From positions 2,976,001 to 3,040,000 of the forward strand of contig CP076546.1 in the NCBI GenBank assembly GCA_018889975.1: a stretch of DNA of 64,000 bases, in the 5' to 3' direction. The DNA comes from Bacillus sp. NP157. GTDB taxonomy: Bacteria > Pseudomonadota > Gammaproteobacteria > Xanthomonadales > Rhodanobacteraceae. The notes beneath the pieces are model-generated. The model saw only the letters and a program-made list of their open reading frames with translations. It made no database searches and was not told the origin of the DNA. A program made the position numbers and the translations under genes. The number at the start of each line of letters is the position of its first letter. The stretch's first letter is position 1. Below are positions 52,283 to 63,726 of the stretch, in pieces.

Positions 52283-52300
52283 GATGGTGTGTATACCATC
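52283..52300. promoter_or_regulatory. operator-like palindrome GATGGTGTGTATACCATC before marR
   Basis: A perfect 6-6-6 inverted repeat (GATGGT / ACCATC), 68 bases before the MarR start. MarR proteins usually bind such palindromes of 16-20 bp in their own promoter, so autoregulation is the simplest reading. Confidence 0.55.
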
Positions 52301-52368
52301 CACCGTTATCCCCTTCCGGGGCGCGAGAGCCAGGCAGGAACATCCATGAGCACGGAAACCGCAAGCCC

Positions 52369-52818
52369 ATGAGCGGCGATACCTCCACACCCGCCGCGAC
52401 CTTGCACCTTGGAAGGGACCTGATGCTCGCGGGCTCGCGGTTGCGTGATGCGGTGGGTCGTCGTGCGCAGCGCGAGTTCGGGATCACGGCGCTGCAGGGC
52501 GACATGTTGCTGTTGCTCGCCACCCGCGGCAGCATGATCTCGACCGAACTGGCCGCCGCCTGCGGGGTGAATGCAAGCACGGTGACCCATGCCGTCGATG
52601 CCGGGATCGAACGTGGCCTGATGAAGCGCACGCGCAACGACGCGGATCGCCGCCTGGTCGACATCGGCCTGACCCCGGCGGGCAAGCGCATGGCCGAGCG
52701 CGTGCGCGCGCTGATCGCCGACGTGGCACGCAACGCGCTGGAAGGCGTGGGTGCGCCGCACCTGCTGGTGCTGGCCGAGAGCCTGGCCCAGGTCAGCAAG
52801 AACCTCGATCGGTACTAG
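52369..52818 (+). CDS. MarR family transcriptional regulator
   Basis: A 149-residue winged-helix regulator. ITALQGDMLLLLATRGSMISTELAAACGVNASTVTHAVDAGIERGLMKRTRNDADRRLVDIGLTPAG shows helix-turn-helix, wing with the conserved DxRR as DADRR, and dimer helices at both ends. It overlaps the convergent LysE gene at their stop codons. A palindrome upstream suggests autoregulation. Ligand unknown; the LysE exporter is the nearest possible target. Confidence 0.9.
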   Translation: MSGDTSTPAATLHLGRDLMLAGSRLRDAVGRRAQREFGITALQGDMLLLLATRGSMISTELAAACGVNASTVTHAVDAGIERGLMKRTRNDADRRLVDIGLTPAGKRMAERVRALIADVARNALEGVGAPHLLVLAESLAQVSKNLDRY

Positions 52819-53447
52819 ATCGCCCGGCGCGCGAGGATCAGGTGCAGGCCGAACAGGGTGAAGATCGCCCCGGCGCCGCCGTCGATCCAGCGGCTGGCGC
52901 GGACGTAGCCGCGGCGCATGGCCGGGAGGGCGAAGATCGCCGCGACCACCCCGAACCAGAGGAAGGTCTCGGCGGTGACCATGGCCCACAGGCCCCAGCG
53001 GGCGCCGGCCTGGATGCCCTCGCCGACGAAGGCCGAGAAGATCGACGCGAAGTAGATCGCCGCCTTCGGGTTGGCCAGGTTGGTCAACAGGCCGCGCAGC
53101 AGGGCCCGGCCGGGACTGGAGCCACGTACGTCGACAGTCGGCACCGCGGCATCCGGCCGCGCCTTCCACGAAGCCCGCAGCATCTGGATGCCCATCCAGC
53201 AGAGGTAGGCGCCGCCGGCGATGGCGATGCCACGCTCCAGCCAGGCCAGGCGGTGCAACAGTAGCTGCAGGCCAAGCAGGGCCAGCGCCGCCCAGACCGC
53301 CACGCCCATGGCGATGCCGACCACCCCGGCGATGGCCTCGCGGCGCGAGCGGCTGGCGGCCAGCTGGCTGACGAAGAAGAAATCCGGGCCAGGCGTGACC
53401 AGGGCCACGAGCTGGACGATCGCAAGGGTAAGGAAGGTCGAAGCCAT
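52815..53447 (-). CDS. LysE family exporter
   Basis: A 210-residue inner-membrane exporter of the LysE/RhtB family with six helices. VALVTPGPDFFFVSQLAASRSRREAIAGVVGIAMGVAVW is the family N-terminus, and LLTNLANPKAAIYFASIFSAF the conserved mid-protein motif. Exports amino acids or homoserine lactone-type molecules. The start at 53447 is fixed by the first helix; it has no Shine-Dalgarno but a TATACT lies six bases before the ATG. Its stop overlaps that of marR. Confidence 0.92.
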   Translation of the reverse strand: MASTFLTLAIVQLVALVTPGPDFFFVSQLAASRSRREAIAGVVGIAMGVAVWAALALLGLQLLLHRLAWLERGIAIAGGAYLCWMGIQMLRASWKARPDAAVPTVDVRGSSPGRALLRGLLTNLANPKAAIYFASIFSAFVGEGIQAGARWGLWAMVTAETFLWFGVVAAIFALPAMRRGYVRASRWIDGGAGAIFTLFGLHLILARRAI

Positions 53448-53453
53448 GGCGGG

Positions 53454-53459
53454 AGTATA
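53454..53459 (-). promoter_or_regulatory. possible -10 box TATACT for a leaderless lysE mRNA
   Basis: TATACT on the minus strand, six bases before the ATG at 53447. A transcript started at the usual distance would begin at or very near the A of the start codon. No -35 of good quality was found. No ribosome site precedes the gene, which agrees with leaderless translation. Confidence 0.4.
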
Positions 53460-53638
53460 GCGACCACGCCGTTCCTGGCGGCCTCGACGCCCCATCCCGG
53501 CGCCCCCACTTCCCACCCGCACCCCCTCTTTCACGCTTTTTTCGCACCGCGCCTTGCCCCCCACGGCCACCTCCCGTAACCTCGCGTTTTTTAAAGCGGT
53601 CACGGGGCTACCCCCGGCCTCCCATGGGGTAAGTCACG

Positions 53639-54943
53639 ATGCTGGGTATGCTCGGCCACGTTCTGTTTGGCCTGTTCGGTTTGGCGGTGCTCGTCGGTAT
53701 CGCTTTCTGCTTCTCCAATAACAAGCGGTCGGTGGACTGGAAGCTGGTCGCCACCGGCATCAGCCTGCAGATCGTCTTCGCCGCCATCGTGCTGAAGGTG
53801 CCGCTGGGCCGCGACGTCTTCGACGCCATCGCGACCGGCTTCGTGCACCTGCTCGACTACGTGGAAGTGGGCTCGCGCTTCATCTTCGGCTCGCTGCTGG
53901 ACACCGATAAGTTCGGCGTGATCTTCGCCGTGAAGGTGCTGCCGACCATCATCTTCTTCGCCGCCCTCACCGGCGTGCTGTACCACATCGGCGTCATGCA
54001 GCAGATCGTCAAGGGCATGGCCTGGGTGATCACCAAGGTGATGCGCGTGTCCGGTGCGGAAACCACCAGCGTCTGCGCCAGCGTGTTCATCGGCCAGACC
54101 GAAGCGCCGCTGACGATCAAGCCGTACATCGAACGGATGACCCAGGCCGAGCTGATGACCGTCATGATCGGCGGCATGGCCCACATCGCCGGCTCGGTGA
54201 TGGCCGCCTACGTGGCGATGCTCGGCGGCGACGACCCGGCCTCGCGCCTGTTCTACGCAAAGCACCTGCTCACCGCCAGCGTCATGGCCGCCCCGGCGAC
54301 GATGGTGCTGGCCAAGATCCTGGTCCCCGAAACACAGGAACCGCTGACCCGCGGAACCGTGAAGATCGAAGTCGAGAAGACCACGGCCAACGTGATCGAC
54401 GCGGCCGCCACGGGCGCCGGCGACGGCCTCAAGCTGGCGCTGAACGTCGGTGCCATGCTGCTCGCCTTCATCGCCCTGATCGCGCTGGTGAACGGCCCGG
54501 TGCAGTGGGTCGGTACGATCGGCGGCGACCACAGCATCAATGCGTGGCTGACCGCTAACGCCGGCCATCCGGTGGTGTTCAGCCTTGAAACCATCTTCGG
54601 CTGGGTGCTGGCCCCGGTCGCCTGGCTGATCGGCGTGCCCTGGCACGACGCCAGCCTGGTCGGCAGCTTCATCGGCGAAAAGGTCGTCATCAACGAGTTC
54701 GTCGCCTACGCCGACCTCGCCAAACACCTGCCCGACCTGTTGCCGGAAAGCCGCCTGATCGCGACCTACGCGCTGTGCGGCTTCGCCAACTTCTCGTCCA
54801 TCGCCATCCAGATCGGCGGCATCGGTGGCCTCGCCCCGAACCGTCGTGCCGACCTCGCCCGCCTGGGCCTGCGTGCGGTGCTCGGCGGTTCCATCGCGAC
54901 CTTCATGACGGCGACCATCGCCGGCGTGCTCGAGCGATTCTGA
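53639..54943 (+). CDS. concentrative nucleoside transporter (NupC/CNT family)
   Basis: A 434-residue inner-membrane nucleoside importer of the CNT family with about ten helices. GQTEAPLTIKPYIERMTQAELMTVMIGGMAHIAGSVMAAYV (about 155-195) is the signature region with the substrate-binding Gln/Glu, and FIGEKVVINEFVAYADL and YALCGFANFSSIAIQIGGIGGL are the second half's hallmark. Imports nucleosides with protons or sodium. The PfkB kinase gene starts three bases after its stop, so the pair likely takes up and phosphorylates a nucleoside. Confidence 0.93.
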   Translation: MLGMLGHVLFGLFGLAVLVGIAFCFSNNKRSVDWKLVATGISLQIVFAAIVLKVPLGRDVFDAIATGFVHLLDYVEVGSRFIFGSLLDTDKFGVIFAVKVLPTIIFFAALTGVLYHIGVMQQIVKGMAWVITKVMRVSGAETTSVCASVFIGQTEAPLTIKPYIERMTQAELMTVMIGGMAHIAGSVMAAYVAMLGGDDPASRLFYAKHLLTASVMAAPATMVLAKILVPETQEPLTRGTVKIEVEKTTANVIDAAATGAGDGLKLALNVGAMLLAFIALIALVNGPVQWVGTIGGDHSINAWLTANAGHPVVFSLETIFGWVLAPVAWLIGVPWHDASLVGSFIGEKVVINEFVAYADLAKHLPDLLPESRLIATYALCGFANFSSIAIQIGGIGGLAPNRRADLARLGLRAVLGGSIATFMTATIAGVLERF

Positions 54944-54946
54944 TCG

Positions 54947-55801
54947 ATGGCCGATATCCGCCTGCTGGTGGTGGGCGGGTATAGCGAGGAAGAGCGCTGG
55001 CAGACGCCGCGCCTTCCGCGCACCGGCGAGCCGTCCTACGCCGACGCCTTCGAGCGCCGGCCGGGCGGCAAGGCGTTCCACCAGGCCGTCGCCGCATCGC
55101 ATGCCGGCGTCGGCACGGGCCTGATCGCCGCGATCGGCGACGACGTCATCGACCCCTCGGGACTGCCGCCGCTGGTCGACGCCCGCTGGCAGGTCACCAC
55201 CGGGGTCCGCACGGGGCGCACCGCGCTGATCGTGGACCCGGCCGGGCAGACCCTCTCCGCGTTGTCTTCCGGCGCCAACGACCGGCTGGACATGGCCTTC
55301 GTCGCCGCGCAGACCGATCTGTTCGAAGGCGCGTCGGTGCTGCTGGCGTCGACCGAAGCCAACATCGACACCATCGCTGCGACGCTGGACCTCGCCGGCG
55401 CGCATCGCCTCCTGCGCATCCTCGATCCGGGTCCGCTACCGCCGGGCCTGTCCGTGCGCGAGTTCGCCAGCACCGACGTGTTGTTGCTCAGCCTGCACGA
55501 GTTCGCCCGCTGCTGTGCGCGCTTCCTGTCGATCGAGATCACCGCCAGCGCGGTCACCGCGATGGACGACACCACGATCAACGCCCTCGCCCGCCGCCTG
55601 TGCGCGGGCACGGTGGTGGTGTCGCTGGACAAGAGCTGCCTGGTCTCGCACGGCAGCGATCGCCACGGCGACCACGCCGACGTCTATCGCGTGCCGATGT
55701 GCGGCCACGGCGATGCATTCAAGGGAACGCTCGCCGCGCGACTGACCCAGGAAGGCTGCTTCCGCGACGCCCTCCAGGCCGCCTGCACCGCAGTGGTGTA
55801 G
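54947..55801 (+). CDS. PfkB family kinase, C-terminus ended by a REP unit
   Basis: A 284-residue ribokinase-like kinase. The N-terminal RRPGGKAFHQAVAASHAGVGTGLIAAIGDD (about 37-66) is the sugar-binding GGK region, and the catalytic motif is MCGHGDAFKGTLAARLT (GxGD, near 251-267). The usual closing helix and strand after DALQAACTAVV are missing: the frame stops at the TAG inside the REP unit 55797-55819. It is probably a nucleoside kinase acting with the upstream transporter. Whether the shortened protein is active cannot be seen. Confidence 0.82.
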   Translation: MADIRLLVVGGYSEEERWQTPRLPRTGEPSYADAFERRPGGKAFHQAVAASHAGVGTGLIAAIGDDVIDPSGLPPLVDARWQVTTGVRTGRTALIVDPAGQTLSALSSGANDRLDMAFVAAQTDLFEGASVLLASTEANIDTIAATLDLAGAHRLLRILDPGPLPPGLSVREFASTDVLLLSLHEFARCCARFLSIEITASAVTAMDDTTINALARRLCAGTVVVSLDKSCLVSHGSDRHGDHADVYRVPMCGHGDAFKGTLAARLTQEGCFRDALQAACTAVV

Positions 55802-55819
55802 GAGCGCGCCTGCGCGCGA
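55797..55819 (+). repeat. REP unit containing the kinase stop codon
   Basis: Consensus unit; its TAG (55799-55801) is the stop of the PfkB gene. It forms a pair with the reverse unit at 55938-55960. Confidence 0.92.
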
Positions 55820-55929
55820 TTGGGTGCACCGATTCCTCGCACGCTAGATTGGGCGCATCATTCTTAGCTCGCAAGATTGGGCGCATCATTCTTAGCTCGC
55901 GCGATCGACCGCACCGTTTCCTCGCTCCG
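55818..55929. repeat. four ~28 bp imperfect direct repeats between two REP units
   Basis: Two perfect 27 bp copies start at 55846 and 55874 (28 bp period; each AGATTGGGCGCATCATTCTT followed by AGCTCGC). A diverged copy precedes them (from 55818, GATTGGGTGCACCGATTCC) and another follows (from 55902, CGATCGACCGCACCGTTTCC). The outer two resemble each other more than the inner two. No spacers, so not a CRISPR array. Confidence 0.75.
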
Positions 55930-55937
55930 TTGGCTTT

Positions 55938-55960
55938 TCGCGCGCAGGCGCGCTCCTACG
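55938..55960 (-). repeat. REP unit, reverse, containing the cyclotransferase stop
   Basis: Reverse unit with one changed end base. On the minus strand its TAG (55958-55956) is the stop of the glutaminyl cyclotransferase gene. Confidence 0.9.
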
Positions 55961-56726
55961 GGTGCAGGCGGATTTCGTAGAGGGTTTTCCAGCGTTTGCC
56001 GGTGACGAAGAGCCGATCGCCCTTCGCGTCGTAGGCGATGCCGTTGAGCACGGCGTCGATGTCCGCCTGGTTGGGCTGTTCCTTCGCAAGCGCCGTGAGG
56101 TCGAGCCAGCCGATGACGTGGCCGCTCTTCGGATCGATCTGCGCGATGCGGTTGGTCTGCCACACGTTGGCGTAGATCACGCCCTTGACCCATTCCAGCT
56201 CGTTGATCTTCTGCAGCGGCACGCCGCCGGCGGTGACGCTGATGCTGCCGGTCTGCCGGAACGTGTCGGGGTCGAGCACGCGGATCACCGGGGTGCCGTC
56301 GCTCATGTACAGGTGGGTGTCGTCGCGGGTCAGTGCCCAGCCTTCGCCGCTGTAGCGGATACCTGCTTTCAGCTCGAAGGTGTTGCGGTCGTAGAGGAAG
56401 CCGACGCCTTGCTGCCAGGTGAGCTGGAGCAGGTAGGGCCCGCTGAAGATGATGCCTTCGCCGAAGAAGCCCTGGGGTACGTCGCGTTGCTGCACCACTT
56501 CGCCGGTTTCCAGGCGCACCTTGCGCACGCCGGCACCTTCGTACTCGCCGGTGCTCTCGTAGAGGAACCCGTTGTCGTAGACGAGGCCTTCGGTGAAGGC
56601 TTTCGGGTCGTGCGGGTAGCGGTGGACGACGGTATAGGCGTGGGTGGGCGCGTCTTTGGCGGCCGCGGGCATCGCGGCGGTGGCCAACGCGAGGGCGGCG
56701 GCGACCAGGGAGGCAGGCTGTGGCAT
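55956..56726 (-). CDS. glutaminyl-peptide cyclotransferase (glutamine cyclotransferase)
   Basis: A 256-residue exported beta-propeller enzyme that cyclises N-terminal glutamine to pyroglutamate. Signal peptide about 1-23 (AAA-KD). AFTEGLVYDNGFLYESTGEYEGAGVRKV (about 42-69) with the Glu of the active site, FFGEGIIF, GWALTRDDTHLYMSDG and INELEWVKGVIYANVW (about 172-187) are the five-bladed propeller motifs. The last residues RLHP end at a REP unit. The family C-terminus is often longer by only a few residues, so little or nothing may be lost. Confidence 0.92.
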   Translation of the reverse strand: MPQPASLVAAALALATAAMPAAAKDAPTHAYTVVHRYPHDPKAFTEGLVYDNGFLYESTGEYEGAGVRKVRLETGEVVQQRDVPQGFFGEGIIFSGPYLLQLTWQQGVGFLYDRNTFELKAGIRYSGEGWALTRDDTHLYMSDGTPVIRVLDPDTFRQTGSISVTAGGVPLQKINELEWVKGVIYANVWQTNRIAQIDPKSGHVIGWLDLTALAKEQPNQADIDAVLNGIAYDAKGDRLFVTGKRWKTLYEIRLHP

Positions 56727-56754
56727 CGGTCGTTCGAAGGTCAGACTACGCGGA

Positions 56755-56797
56755 CTTGCGCGCGACCGAGGTTACCGTAACCTCGATCGCGCGCAAG
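56755..56797. repeat. 43 bp near-perfect palindrome
   Basis: Two 21-base arms (56755-56775 and 56777-56797) around a single C, with one mismatch. The outer part CTTGCGCGCGA resembles a REP end and the inner part is CGAGGTTAC / GTAACCTCG. It lies between the aminopeptidase and the cyclotransferase genes on the minus strand, 29 bases before the latter's start. It may terminate pepN-like transcription or be an operator. Confidence 0.7.
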
Positions 56798-56856
56798 GTG
56801 CGCTTTTTGCGGTGTGGCTGGGGGCGTGCATGGGGCACGCTCTCGCCATGGGGCAG

Positions 56857-56879
56857 TCGCGCGCGGGCGCGCTCCTACA
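56857..56879 (-). repeat. REP unit, reverse, next to the aminopeptidase stop
   Basis: One reverse unit with a single changed base, one base beyond the TAA (56881-56883) of the M1 aminopeptidase gene. Confidence 0.88.
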
Positions 56880-56880
56880 A

Positions 56881-59517
<2,637 letters not shown>

Positions 59518-59616
59518 GGGGAACCCCTGGTGGTGGACCCAGCGATGGTCCGCCGCCGATGGGGTGGTTAGATAGCGCCGGAAGTCATGCTCGCAGGATC
59601 CTGCGAGTCGACCGGC

Positions 59617-60855
59617 TCACCAGAACTTCCACCAGCGCGGCCGGTCCAGCTTGCGCAGGGCCTGCAGGTGGCCGCGCGAGGCGGCCTTGCGGAACCAGGC
59701 CCGGGCGAAGGCCGTGTTGGCCGGCACCCCGTCGCCACGCTCGTGCATGCGGCCGAGGTCGTACTGCGCCTCCGGCACGCCCTGGTTGGCCGATAGGCGC
59801 AGCAGCCGCAGCACTTCCTCGACATTGCGCGGCACACCGCGGCCACCGTCGATCATCCGGGCCAGCGCGTGCTGGGCGTTGGCATGGCCACGCTCGGCGG
59901 CCAGCGCCAGCCAGCGGACCGCGTCGGGGTCGTTACGCGCGATGCCATCGCCGGTCGCCAGGCGCATGCCCAGCTGGTACTGCCCGGCGGCGTCCTGCGG
60001 GCCGGTCGCGACCTGTCGCGGCGTGGCCTCGGGCAGGGCTTCTTCGGCGTCCAGCTCCGCCAGGCGCTGCTTTGCCTCACTGTCGCCCTGTGCCGCCGCC
60101 TGGCCGAACCAGTGGCGAGCCTGCTCGATGTCGCCGGGGAGGCCGCTGGCCTCCAGGTACATCTTGCCCAGCGCGAATTGGGCGATGCTGTTGCCCAGTT
60201 CGGCGGCGCGACGGTAATGCCGTGCACCCATGACCGGGTCGCGGGCCACGCCCACGCCGTCGCAATACATGTGCGCGATGCTGCACAGGGCATCGGCGTA
60301 GCCGCGGCTGGCCGGTTCGCCGCGCTCGACCGCCTTCATGTAGAAGGCGAAGGCGAGCTCGGCGTCACGCGGCACGCCGCGCCCGAAATAATGCGAGACA
60401 CCCAGGTTCACGCAGGCCTGGGCGTGGCCCTGGTCGGCGGCGAGGCCCCACCAGTGCAGCGCTTCGCGGCGGTCGGCGGTGACCCCATGGCCACGCGCAT
60501 AGAGGGTGCCCAGCGAGCACTGCGCTTCGGCATGCCCGGCCTCGGCGGCACGCCGGTACCAGGCGGCGGCTTCGACGCTGTCGCGTGCCACGCCGCGGCC
60601 TTCGGCGTACTGCGTGCCGAGGCGGAACTGGCCATCGAGGTGGCCCTGGTCGGCGGCACGGCGTAGCCAGTGCGCCGAACGTGCCGGGTCTTCCGCCACG
60701 TGGTCGCCGGTGAAATACATGACGCCGACGCGAAACTGCGCCTGCGCGTCACCGAGCTGCGCATCTTTTTCGAGTCGCCCGAATCTCTGGAGGGCGTCCA
60801 TCTCGGCGACGAATCGATGATCGCCGAGCACACCGCCCCTGGTCCCTTCCGACAT
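59617..60855 (-). CDS. Sel1-repeat protein
   Basis: A 412-residue protein made of about ten Sel1-like repeats of about 36 residues (A-x2-LG-x2-Y-x2-G-x-GV-x2-D pattern: FRLGTQYAEGRGVARD, CSLGTLYARGHGVTAD, VNLGVSHYFGRGVPRD, YQLGMRLATGDGIARN, YDLGRMHERGDGVPAN). One stretch at about 265-285 (AELDAEEALPEATPRQVAT) breaks the series as an acidic linker. No signal peptide, so cytoplasmic. It should act as a protein-binding scaffold. The start at 60855 is the second Met of the frame. Confidence 0.9.
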   Translation of the reverse strand: MSEGTRGGVLGDHRFVAEMDALQRFGRLEKDAQLGDAQAQFRVGVMYFTGDHVAEDPARSAHWLRRAADQGHLDGQFRLGTQYAEGRGVARDSVEAAAWYRRAAEAGHAEAQCSLGTLYARGHGVTADRREALHWWGLAADQGHAQACVNLGVSHYFGRGVPRDAELAFAFYMKAVERGEPASRGYADALCSIAHMYCDGVGVARDPVMGARHYRRAAELGNSIAQFALGKMYLEASGLPGDIEQARHWFGQAAAQGDSEAKQRLAELDAEEALPEATPRQVATGPQDAAGQYQLGMRLATGDGIARNDPDAVRWLALAAERGHANAQHALARMIDGGRGVPRNVEEVLRLLRLSANQGVPEAQYDLGRMHERGDGVPANTAFARAWFRKAASRGHLQALRKLDRPRWWKFW

Positions 60856-60962
60856 TGCCGTCCCCTGCAAACGCCTGTCGTCGCTGTGGACGCATCATAA
60901 GGCCTTGCAGGGCCTTGGGATATCGGCAATTTCGGTGGAGCCCCGGCGGCCCCACCCCTCGG

Positions 60963-62891
60963 TCAGGCGAGCATCCCGCGCACCCGCAGCAGCAGGGTGT
61001 CGACCTCGAACGGCTTCAGCAGCATCTCCATGCCCGCGCCGAGGAAGCGCCCTGGCTCCAGTGCGTTCTCGGCGTAGCCGGTCATGAACAGCACGGGCAA
61101 GGTGGGCCGCCACGCGCGTGCGGTGCCGGCCAGGTCGCGGCCGTCCATGTCGGGCATGCCCACATCGGTGAGCAGCAGGTCGATGCCCTCGTCCCCACGC
61201 AGGTAGCGCAGGGCCTGGTCGATGTTGCCGGTGGAAATACAGTGGTAGCCCGCGCCTTCCAGCGCCGCGCAGGCCAGTTCGCGCAGCGAATCGGTGTCTT
61301 CGACCAGCAGGATGGTTTCGCCCCGGCCGCCCTCCACCTCGGTGTGGCGTGGCCGTACGGGCTCGATCTCGCCCTCGTCGGCCGGCAGCCAGAGCGACAC
61401 ATCGGTGCCCCGGCCCACCTGGCTCTCGATCACCGCGCGGCCGCCCGACTGCCGGGCGAAGCCGTAGATCATCGACAACCCAAGGCCGGTGCCCTTGCCG
61501 ATCGGCTTGGTGGTGAAGAATGGCTCGAAAACCTTCTCCAGCAGCTCCGGATCGATGCCGGTGCCCGTATCGGACACGGTAAGGACGACGTAGGTACCCG
61601 GCTGCAGGTCGGTATCCGGGCCGGCGATTTCAAGCCGGGTGGAGAGGCGAATATTGCCGCCCGACGGCATGGCGTCGCGTGCATTGATCACCAGGTTGAG
61701 CACGGCGTTGTCGAGCTGGTTGCCGTCGACGCTGGCGACCATCCGCCCATAGGCCAGCTCGGAACGCAGCGTGACGTTCTCCCCGAGCGTGCGCCGCAGC
61801 ATGTCCTCCATGGAGAGGACGCGTTCGTTCACGTCGGTCGCCTTCGCATCGAGTGGCTGCTGGCGAGCGAAGGCGAGCAGGCGATGCGTGAGCGCGGCGG
61901 CGCGACGGGCAGAACCCAGCGCGGCGTCGGCGAAGCGCTGCACGCCGGCGGGCCGCCCGGCTTCCACCTGGCGGTTGATCAGGTCGATGCCGGTGATGAT
62001 GCTGGTCAGCAGGTTGTTGAAGTCGTGAGCGATGCCACCGGTGAGCTTGCCCAGCGCATCCATCTTCTGCGCCTGCACGAGCTGCGATTCGGTGCGCTCG
62101 CGGACGGCGATCTCCACGGCCAGCTGGGAGGTCGCCGAGTCGATCTGTTCCAGCTGCTCGCGTTCGCGGCGGCGCTGGTCGGTCACGTCTTCGACCGAAA
62201 CCATGCCGGCGTGGTCACGATAGGGCGTGACCCGCCATTCGGTCTCGCGGATGCCATCGCGCGAATGCATGCAGAGCACGCCGCGCCAGCGGCGCATGCC
62301 ATCGAGGGCGGCGCGCATCGCATCGAGCAGGTCGTTCTGGTCGGGTTCGAAACAGGCTTCGAGGTCGCCGCCGGAGCGCTCGAGCAAGCGGGCGAAGGCG
62401 TCGTTGCTCTCGATGACGTTGAGGCTGCCATCGACCACGGCCATCGGCGCACCGATGGTGGTGAAGATCTCGCGCACCCGTGCCTCGGATTCGCGCAGCG
62501 CCCGCTCGGTATCGCGCACGCGCAACAGGGTGCGGATGGTCGCCAGCAGCACGCCCGGATCGACCGGATGCGGCAGGTAACCGTCGGCGCCGTTGTCGAG
62601 GCCGGCGATCAGGTCCGCCGTGTCGATCGAGGCTGCGGAGACGTGCACCACCGGAAGCAACTGGGTGTCCGGGTTCGCGCGCAGGTCGCGGACGATGTCG
62701 AAGCCGCTCATGTCCGGCAGGTTCACGTCGAGCACGATCGCATCGATATCGTTCGCGCCGAGCATGGCCAGGCCGTCGGTGCCGGTGCCGGCTTCCAGCA
62801 CGGTGTAACCGCCACGCTCCAGGGTGCGGCGCAGCGCATAGCGCGTGGGGACATTGTCGTCGACGACGAGGATCGTGTCAGGCGTCGCCAT
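60963..62891 (-). CDS. hybrid sensor kinase with receivers at both ends
   Basis: A 642-residue soluble protein: receiver 1 (about 5-120, ILVVDDN, phosphorylated Asp in [13 protein letters not shown]), PAS (about 140-250), HisKA with [14 protein letters not shown] (about 291-304), ATPase with [21 protein letters not shown] and [13 protein letters not shown], and receiver 2 (about 522-640, [13 protein letters not shown]). GGAGG lies seven bases before the ATG. It overlaps the upstream kinase gene by 14 bases. The output is unknown; receiver 1 probably takes phosphate from the upstream kinase. Confidence 0.93.
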   Translation of the reverse strand: MATPDTILVVDDNVPTRYALRRTLERGGYTVLEAGTGTDGLAMLGANDIDAIVLDVNLPDMSGFDIVRDLRANPDTQLLPVVHVSAASIDTADLIAGLDNGADGYLPHPVDPGVLLATIRTLLRVRDTERALRESEARVREIFTTIGAPMAVVDGSLNVIESNDAFARLLERSGGDLEACFEPDQNDLLDAMRAALDGMRRWRGVLCMHSRDGIRETEWRVTPYRDHAGMVSVEDVTDQRRREREQLEQIDSATSQLAVEIAVRERTESQLVQAQKMDALGKLTGGIAHDFNNLLTSIITGIDLINRQVEAGRPAGVQRFADAALGSARRAAALTHRLLAFARQQPLDAKATDVNERVLSMEDMLRRTLGENVTLRSELAYGRMVASVDGNQLDNAVLNLVINARDAMPSGGNIRLSTRLEIAGPDTDLQPGTYVVLTVSDTGTGIDPELLEKVFEPFFTTKPIGKGTGLGLSMIYGFARQSGGRAVIESQVGRGTDVSLWLPADEGEIEPVRPRHTEVEGGRGETILLVEDTDSLRELACAALEGAGYHCISTGNIDQALRYLRGDEGIDLLLTDVGMPDMDGRDLAGTARAWRPTLPVLFMTGYAENALEPGRFLGAGMEMLLKPFEVDTLLLRVRGMLA

Positions 62892-63726
62892 CGGCAGCCT
62901 CCATGGCCAGTTCCAGCGGCAGCAGGACGTGGAACACCGAGCCCTCACCGACGGTGCTGGAAAGGCCGACCTCGCCACCCAGCAGGTGGGCGAACTTGCG
63001 GCAGATCGACAGGCCAAGGCCGGTGCCACGCAGGCGCTTTTGCAACGGCGAATCGACCTGGGTGAAGTCTTCGAACAGCAAGGGCTGCAGGTCATCGGGG
63101 ATGCCGATGCCGGTATCGCGCACCGAGAAGCGGACGTGGTCGTTGCCTTCGAGCGTGGCAGACACCCGCACTTCGCCACGCGGGGTGAACTTCAGCGCGT
63201 TGGAGATGAAGTTACGCAGGATCTGGGCGAGCTTCTTGTCATCGGTGTACAGCCGCGGCATGCCCTGCGGATCCTCGAAGATGAGGTCCGCGTCGGTGCC
63301 GTCGACGATCGGACGGAACATGCCGCGCAAGGCGGCGAACAGGTCCATCAGCTCGAACCAGGCAGGCGAGATGGTGATCCGGCCGGCCTCGATCTTTGCG
63401 AGGTCGAGCAGGTCGTCGACCATGTCGCTGAGCTCGCGCGCCGCACCGCTGACGAAGCCCACCTGCTTGCGCTGTTCGTCGTTGAGCGGGCCATCGAGCT
63501 CGTCGGTCAACAGCCGCGCGATGCTGAGGATGGAACCCAGCGGCGTGCGGAATTCGTGGCTCATGTAGCTGAGGAAGCGGCTCTTCAGCTCACTCGCCTG
63601 GCGCAGCTGGTCGGCCTGGTTGTCCAGTTCCGAGTACAGCGCCAGCACGCCCTGGTTGGTCTCGTCCAGTTCGGCGCGCAGTGCCGCGTTCTCCGCCTGC
63701 AGGCGATCGGTGTCAGCGTCGGTCAT
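62878..63726 (-). CDS. soluble sensor histidine kinase
   Basis: A 282-residue kinase. A coiled coil (about 5-45, QAENAALRAELDETNQGVLALYSELDNQADQLRQ) leads into HisKA with FLSYMSHEFRTPLGSILSI (about 52-70). The ATPase has NFISNALKFT, DTGIGIPDD and GTGLGLSICRKFAHLLGG. There is no sensor domain or membrane helix, so the signal should come from a partner. GGAGG is seven bases before the ATG at 63726. It overlaps the phosphatase upstream by 14 bases and the hybrid kinase downstream by 14. Confidence 0.92.
   Translation of the reverse strand: MTDADTDRLQAENAALRAELDETNQGVLALYSELDNQADQLRQASELKSRFLSYMSHEFRTPLGSILSIARLLTDELDGPLNDEQRKQVGFVSGAARELSDMVDDLLDLAKIEAGRITISPAWFELMDLFAALRGMFRPIVDGTDADLIFEDPQGMPRLYTDDKKLAQILRNFISNALKFTPRGEVRVSATLEGNDHVRFSVRDTGIGIPDDLQPLLFEDFTQVDSPLQKRLRGTGLGLSICRKFAHLLGGEVGLSSTVGEGSVFHVLLPLELAMEAADGDA

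Noticed and set aside
55846-55900. CRISPR-like direct repeats
   Set aside because: The 27 bp copies follow each other with one base between them; there are no spacers and no cas genes.
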